From NCBI GenBank assembly GCA_026004535.1, contig BPJI01000001.1, forward strand, positions 434,001 to 498,000: a stretch of DNA of 64,000 nucleotides. Direction: 5' to 3'. The translations under genes were made by a program, and so were the position numbers. Below the pieces are notes generated by a model. That model ran no database searches. It was not told where the DNA came from and saw only the letters and a program-made list of their open reading frames with translations. Within the stretch, counting starts at the first letter, position 1; the number at the start of each line of letters is the position of its first letter. Source of the DNA: Candidatus Parcubacteria bacterium (lineage in GTDB: Bacteria > Patescibacteria > Paceibacteria > UBA6257 > HR35). Below, one piece after another: positions 59,777-64,000 of this stretch.

Positions 59777-60697
59777 CTAAGTTTATTTAAAACTTGTTCA
59801 ATTATTCCTATCAATGATCTTACTGCGCTTCCACAATTTACAACAAAAACATTTTTATCATATTCATAGATCAAGGGTTTTTTATTAGTTGCATCATAGC
59901 CCCAAAGAATTTTTTCAACCTCTGCTTTTTTCAAAAATGGCAAAACATCGCCTAGGCCCATCGAAAGTAAATCGTTAAAATAATCTTCAGGTTTTGGTTC
60001 TAAACTATGTTCAATAATTTCTTCTTGGCCCAAAACTATTCTATAGCCATAATCAAATTTTTTTAAAAAGTAATAGATAATGCCGTCCTTAAATCTTATT
60101 ATTGTATGTGGTATTTTAAGTTGCTCCTCTTTAACTTCTAAATTTAAAACAAAAAGCTGTCTTTTCTCGATTTCAATTGGAACATCAAGATATTCTTTAT
60201 TTTTATAACCCATGGCAAAGATAACTTTATCAGCTAAAAATTCTCCGTTGTTCGTAATTATTTTATAAATTTCACCATCTTTTTCAATCTTTTGAAATTC
60301 AGTCGAATTAAAAATTTCAACACCGTTTTCTTTAGCTACTTTTTTAAAATAATTCACTAACTTGCCTCCAGCAATATTTATACTCGGCACAAAAACTCCT
60401 TTATGAACAAAGAAATAATTATCTTCAATCAAATTTAAATCAACTTTATCTTTAAGGCTCAAAATAAATTCAGCAGTTTTTCTTGTATTTTCTCTTATTT
60501 CTTCATCTTCAAAATACCATCTAATACTTCCACCAGCATTAATATAAGCAAGTCCATCATCAATCTCTGGTTCTTTTTGCAATAAGAGCAATTTTGTTTA
60601 AATTAAATTTATTTTTATCTTGAGAAATAAAATAAGCAACACCTGAACCAATTGGACCACCGCCAACTATTATTAAGTCATATTTTAAATTTGTCAT
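59773..60697 (-). pseudogene. FAD-dependent oxidoreductase (DAO family), frameshifted
   Basis: The dinucleotide-binding start MTNLKYDLIIVGGGPIGSGV begins at 60697 but runs out of frame soon after KIALIA. The remainder (QKEPEIDDGLAYINAGG to IEQVLNKL) is open in the +1 frame from about 60590. Removing one A from the five-A run (T run at 60574-60578 on the plus strand) restores one frame of about 308 codons. The C-terminal part keeps DAO-type features (INAGGSIRWYF, ADKVIFAMGY, WGYDATNKKPLIYEYD). It could be a real mutation, a homopolymer error or programmed slippage. Similar to glycine/D-amino-acid oxidase-type enzymes. Confidence 0.82.
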
Positions 60698-61805
60698 ATT
60701 TTATTAGAACTTTATTTATTGATCCGAATTTTTTAAAATCACTAATTAATATTTTACTAAAATTCCATTTTTTCTTTAAAACTTCAAATAGATATTTTAA
60801 ATATTTTCTTTCTTCATTGTTTTTAATAATTTTATAACAGGTAGATAAAACCTCATAAGCACCATCATAAATTAAATTATCATCAAAACCATATTTAGCT
60901 GATAACTCCATTAATTTTTCATCTGACCATTCTGCTCTACCCTTTAAATTATTTTCTAAAATCAGACCCTTTAAAAGAACCAAAAGACCTTTATAAATTT
61001 TGATATCCCAAATAGTATCAATAGCCTTAAATTCAACTCTGCCTCTTTCAGCATCTATTCTATTTTTGCCTAAAATCCATTTATCAGAATATCTTGAGAT
61101 TAAATTATTATCACTGACGAAACCAACTGCTGATGGCCTTAATTTTGAACGAAAATAAATTCTAACCGAATAACCATCCCATAATTTACCTTTATAAAAT
61201 GGCGAAGAAAAAGTAAAAGGCACAATAAAAGGAGCATAATAATTAAGTTTCAAAACAATATCTAGAATGTCTTTGTCATTTAATTCAGGAAAAGAAATGT
61301 TTAAATCAGGCCCAAAAGTAAGTAAAGCAAAAGGCGCAGTTTTTCTTCCTGGATCTTCTTTTCTTAATTTTTTCTCATAAGAATGGAGTTTAATTTTTAT
61401 ACCCACTCTATCTAAATACGGATTAAAACTCAAAAATGTTGGCTTAATTTTAAACTGTTTTAAGCATTTAGAGATAAAATTAAAATCATTTAAAAAATCA
61501 TTAAATAATTCATCAATGTTACTATTTGGTTTTGTCCTTAACTCTAGTCCTTTGGGATATTGTTTTATTAAATAACCATTTTCATCAAAAATCTCCAAAC
61601 CTTCTACATAAACTCTTTTAACTTTAATACCTAAATCGCCAATTCTCAAATACTTATAATCATCTTGATAAATGGGAAACTTTTGAACAACTTTATTTAA
61701 AACATCGAAACTTAAATTTCTATAATCCAAAAATTTACCCTTGTTATTGATCAAAGCAATTTCATGCTCAACCCCAAATTTAAACCCTGAATCATTTTTA
61801 ACCAT
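60678..61805 (-). CDS. glutamate-cysteine ligase-like (GCS2 family) protein
   Basis: About 375 residues from ATG 61805 (a TTG directly upstream is an alternative). GVEHEIALINNKG, PKGLELRTKP, TFLSFNPYLDRVGIKI, DLNISFPELND and RVEFKAID are arranged as in the GCS2/YbdK-like carboxylate-amine ligases. The substrate is unknown, and a glutathione role is not implied. TAAAAT is seven bases before the ATG. The stop overlaps the FAD oxidoreductase start by 20 bases. Confidence 0.75.
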   Translation of the reverse strand: MVKNDSGFKFGVEHEIALINNKGKFLDYRNLSFDVLNKVVQKFPIYQDDYKYLRIGDLGIKVKRVYVEGLEIFDENGYLIKQYPKGLELRTKPNSNIDELFNDFLNDFNFISKCLKQFKIKPTFLSFNPYLDRVGIKIKLHSYEKKLRKEDPGRKTAPFALLTFGPDLNISFPELNDKDILDIVLKLNYYAPFIVPFTFSSPFYKGKLWDGYSVRIYFRSKLRPSAVGFVSDNNLISRYSDKWILGKNRIDAERGRVEFKAIDTIWDIKIYKGLLVLLKGLILENNLKGRAEWSDEKLMELSAKYGFDDNLIYDGAYEVLSTCYKIIKNNEERKYLKYLFEVLKKKWNFSKILISDFKKFGSINKVLIKYDKFKI

Positions 61806-61815
61806 CAAAATTATT

Positions 61816-62493
61816 TTAAACTTCTAAATTTTTTCTTTTCAGAAAATAGTTACAAAAATTACAATTAGGATTAGGTTGCGGTTCCTCAGAAGACTTATAT
61901 ACTTTCACTAATTCTTCTAATATTTCATCATACTTTTCATAATCTAAATTTTCTAAAATATATATTTCTCTTTTTTCTATCTTTTCAAAATTACCATCAA
62001 TTTCAATTTTAATAACATATAAAACTCCAAAATCCAATACTTCTTCACCGCTCTTATTTAATAAATAGCCGTAAATTTCCAATTGTCTTTTATAAGATTC
62101 ATAAACTTGAAAATTACTGCTAATAGTTGTTTTAAAATCAAAAGGAACCAGAAACTTATCATCTTTTATTAAAAGATCATCAATTTTTCCGTAATAAACA
62201 AGATTATGTTGCGGATGTAAAAATTCAATTCCACTACCCCGCCATTTTTTCAATTTTTTAATGTCATTAAATAATTTCAGATCGTGTTTTTCTATTTCAG
62301 GAGGAACATTATTATTTTGTCGATGTTGATCAAAATAATTTTTTAATAGAGGGTCATACTTACTACCAATATATGCTCCTTCGAACTCTTTCGGCCTCTT
62401 GATTTTAAATTTAACATCTAACCAAAAACACCTCGGACAGTCTAAGAAAAGCTCAATACCTGATCTTGAAATCTTATTTATTTTATTACTCAT
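61816..62493 (-). CDS. PD-(D/E)XK nuclease with Cas4/AddB-like cysteine cluster
   Basis: 225 residues. LFLDCPRCFWLDVKFKIKRP near the N-terminus and NPNCNFCNYF near the C-terminus bracket a RecB-type nuclease core with FDFKTTIS (catalytic Asp and Lys) and the motif KRQLEIYGYLL (QxxxY). Four cysteines in this pattern bind a [4Fe-4S] cluster in Cas4 and AddB. No cas genes or CRISPR are nearby, so a repair or DNA-processing role is more likely. It lies between atpC and the GCS2-like gene. Confidence 0.85.
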   Translation of the reverse strand: MSNKINKISRSGIELFLDCPRCFWLDVKFKIKRPKEFEGAYIGSKYDPLLKNYFDQHRQNNNVPPEIEKHDLKLFNDIKKLKKWRGSGIEFLHPQHNLVYYGKIDDLLIKDDKFLVPFDFKTTISSNFQVYESYKRQLEIYGYLLNKSGEEVLDFGVLYVIKIEIDGNFEKIEKREIYILENLDYEKYDEILEELVKVYKSSEEPQPNPNCNFCNYFLKRKNLEV

Positions 62494-62530
62494 TTACATA
62501 AAGAATGATATCAAAGAGCAATATGAAAAA

Positions 62531-62797
62531 TTAATTTTTATTGCCCTCTAAAAACATTACTATTAATTTTGCTATATTATCTTTAACTTCTAAAATTGAA
62601 TCAAAAGGTAGAAAGTATTTTTTTTCTTCATTATCTATTTTAACCTTAATTTCCCCTTGTTTAACTACGGTTAACAAAGGATGATGATTAGCTAATATAG
62701 AAATTTCCCCCAAGTAAGTTTGACAAATAATAGCGTCAACATCTTTTTCGATTATGTCCCCCTCAATACCAACTAAAATAAATTTAAATTTTTTCAT
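62531..62797 (-). CDS. atpC: F-type ATP synthase epsilon subunit, short
   Basis: 88 residues: only the N-terminal beta-sandwich (IEGDIIEKDVDAIICQT, GEISILANHHPLLTVVKQGEIKV). The usual C-terminal helical hairpin, which inhibits ATP hydrolysis, is missing. Overlaps the atpD stop by 14 bases, the normal atpD-atpC order. Confidence 0.92.
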   Translation of the reverse strand: MKKFKFILVGIEGDIIEKDVDAIICQTYLGEISILANHHPLLTVVKQGEIKVKIDNEEKKYFLPFDSILEVKDNIAKLIVMFLEGNKN

Positions 62798-64000
62798 CTT
62801 CCTCTAATACTCCTTTCATATAAAATTCATCTTCAGAAATATTATCATAATAACCATTAATTAATCTCTCAAATTCTCTAACTGTTTTTTCTAATGATAC
62901 ATATTTCCCTTCTCTGCCGGTGTAACTCTGAGCAACAAAAAATGGTTGTGAAAGATATTTTTGAATTTTTCTGGCACGATAAACAGTTAATTTGTCTTCC
63001 TCAGGTAATTCTTCAATGCCTAAAATAGCAATAATATCTTTTAATTCCTGATATTTTTGTAAAATTCTTTGGACCTCAATTGCTACTCGATAATGTTTTT
63101 CACCAACGATTTTTGGATCAAGAGCTATGGAATTTGATTGCAAAGGATCAATAGCTGGGTAAATTCCTTGTTCAGCTATTTCTCGAGAAAGAACGATAGT
63201 CGAATCAAGATGAGCAAAAACAGTTGCTGGTGCTGGATCAGTAATATCATCAGCTGGTACATAGACAGCCTGAAAAGAAGTAATAGATCCATCGTCGGTT
63301 GAAGTGATTCTTTCCTGAAGCATGCCCATTTCTGTCGCTAAAGTTGGTTGATAGCCAACAGCCGAAGGGGGTCTACCTAAAAGTGAAGAAACTTCTGAAC
63401 CTGCTTGGACAAATCTAAAAATATTATCAATAAACAAAAGTACATCTAATTTTTCGATATCTCGAAAATATTCAGCTAAAGTAACACCAGCATAGGCTGT
63501 TCTAAATCTGGCAGCGGGTACTTCATTCATTTGGCCAAAAATCATTGCCACATTTTTGATAACTCCACTTTCCTTCATTTCTAAGACAAGCTCATTACCT
63601 TCCCTTGTTCTTTCACCGACACCAGCAAAAATTGAAATTCCTTGATATTTATAGGCAATATTATGAATAAGCTCCATCAGAAGAACTGTCTTCCCCACTC
63701 CGGCCCCACCAAAAAGACCCACTTTACCTCCCTTAATTACGGGCATTAGTAAATCAACAATTTTAATTCCTGTTTCCAAAATTTCTATTTCTGGTCTTTG
63801 TTTTTTAAATAAAGGAGCCCTCCTTATTATTTCCCATTTTTCACCTTTAATCTCTCCGTTGCCATCTAAAGATTCGCCATAGACATTCATAACTCTTCCT
63901 AGAACTTCTCGACCAACGGGTACGCTTAATTTTTTATAAGTCCTTTCAACCTCCATACCGCGGTAAAATCCGTCAGTTGATTCAAAAGCAATAGCTCTAA
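62784..64000 (-). CDS. atpD: F-type ATP synthase beta subunit (5' end outside window)
   Basis: Catalytic subunit; the frame is open to the window edge (RAIAFESTDGFYRGMEVERTY), so the N-terminal part lies beyond 64000. P-loop GGAGVGKTVL, FAGVGERTREGNEL, VLLFIDNIFRFVQAGSEVS, LLGRPPSAVGYQPTLATEMG and the DELSEED-equivalent region LGIEELPEEDKLTV are visible. Complete catalytic core. It implies a proton- or sodium-motive force, possibly run in reverse because no proton-pumping respiratory complex is seen. Confidence 0.97.
   Translation of the reverse strand, partial: RAIAFESTDGFYRGMEVERTYKKLSVPVGREVLGRVMNVYGESLDGNGEIKGEKWEIIRRAPLFKKQRPEIEILETGIKIVDLLMPVIKGGKVGLFGGAGVGKTVLLMELIHNIAYKYQGISIFAGVGERTREGNELVLEMKESGVIKNVAMIFGQMNEVPAARFRTAYAGVTLAEYFRDIEKLDVLLFIDNIFRFVQAGSEVSSLLGRPPSAVGYQPTLATEMGMLQERITSTDDGSITSFQAVYVPADDITDPAPATVFAHLDSTIVLSREIAEQGIYPAIDPLQSNSIALDPKIVGEKHYRVAIEVQRILQKYQELKDIIAILGIEELPEEDKLTVYRARKIQKYLSQPFFVAQSYTGREGKYVSLEKTVREFERLINGYYDNISEDEFYMKGVLEEDEKI

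Noticed and set aside
61816..62493. Cas4 of a CRISPR-Cas system
   Set aside because: The cysteine and nuclease pattern fits Cas4/AddB in general, but no cas1/cas2 or array exists in the window and the neighbours are ATP synthase and GCS2-like genes.

Overview
The window reads as a chromosomal segment of a very AT-rich bacterium of the Candidate Phyla Radiation (Patescibacteria). Parcubacteria/Paceibacteria is the likeliest placement, but this is an inference from gene content alone. The clues are dense short operons, compact or domain-poor versions of housekeeping proteins (UvrB without its UVR domain, PheT without its EMAPII-like domain, a RimP N-terminal domain only), a VirD4-like ATPase with a small partner and RmuC, a bifunctional PGI/PMI, a two-gene transketolase, and several gene fusions. 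TGA works as a normal stop in many overlapping gene pairs, so the standard bacterial code applies. No rRNA, prophage, IS transposase or CRISPR array was seen.

Layout. 1-2.9 kb: two small membrane proteins and uvrB. 2.9-6.2 kb: sugar-phosphate mutase, mltG and znuA. 6.2-8.1 kb: a pilin/LamG gene broken by one in-frame TGA, lying between two ~50-bp direct repeats that separate znuA from znuCB (8.2-9.7 kb). 10-13.8 kb: VirD4-like ATPase and rmuC. 14-19 kb: GAPDH, a secreted protein, an EF-Tu-domain-II-like protein, a ParB-like protein and Rel/SpoT. 19-24.5 kb: pheST, nth and truncated rimP. 25-30.6 kb: Nudix, RNA methyltransferase, VanY-type peptidase, transketolase and TruB-acylphosphatase. 30.6-37 kb: J-domain protein, M1 aminopeptidase, MscS, initiator tRNA and mutM. 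37.4-42.6 kb: YjbQ, a cluster of secreted FN3/PKD proteins with recent duplication, SIMPL and a BpsA-like enzyme. 42.7-50.3 kb: TrpR-like regulator, DUF72 pseudogene, MGMT-Sua5 fusion, DoxX proteins, cysS, NDH-2 and enolase. 50.2-64 kb: ppsA, D-2-hydroxyacid dehydrogenase, CorA, VKOR, UlaG-like, PGI/PMI, P-type ATPase, cutA, a frameshifted FAD oxidoreductase, GCS2-like, PD-(D/E)XK nuclease and atpC/atpD.

The most striking content is not a gene. At least six unrelated families of short degenerate repeats are scattered through the window. I name them by core: CCGGAT, CACGGATT, CAGAACT, CGGAA, CAGCTG and CGACGT, plus some palindromic singletons. Many arrays are fold-back structures, with a run of units in one orientation followed by a run of the reverse complement. 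They fill many of the larger gaps and also sit in frame inside essential genes: mutase, pheT, Nudix, truB, pepN, NDH-2 and enolase. Enolase alone carries three families. Inserts of one family are read in the same frame in different proteins, so peptides such as ELTQNL and SVSSASV recur in unrelated enzymes. This resembles the Rickettsia palindromic elements in concept but not in sequence.

Second, many genes have a TATAAT-like box only 5-8 nt before the start codon, which points to widespread leaderless transcription. Central metabolism in the window covers GAPDH, enolase, PEP synthase, PGI/PMI, transketolase and lactate-type dehydrogenase, with NDH-2 and F-type ATP synthase. All observations are by eye; no database search was run.
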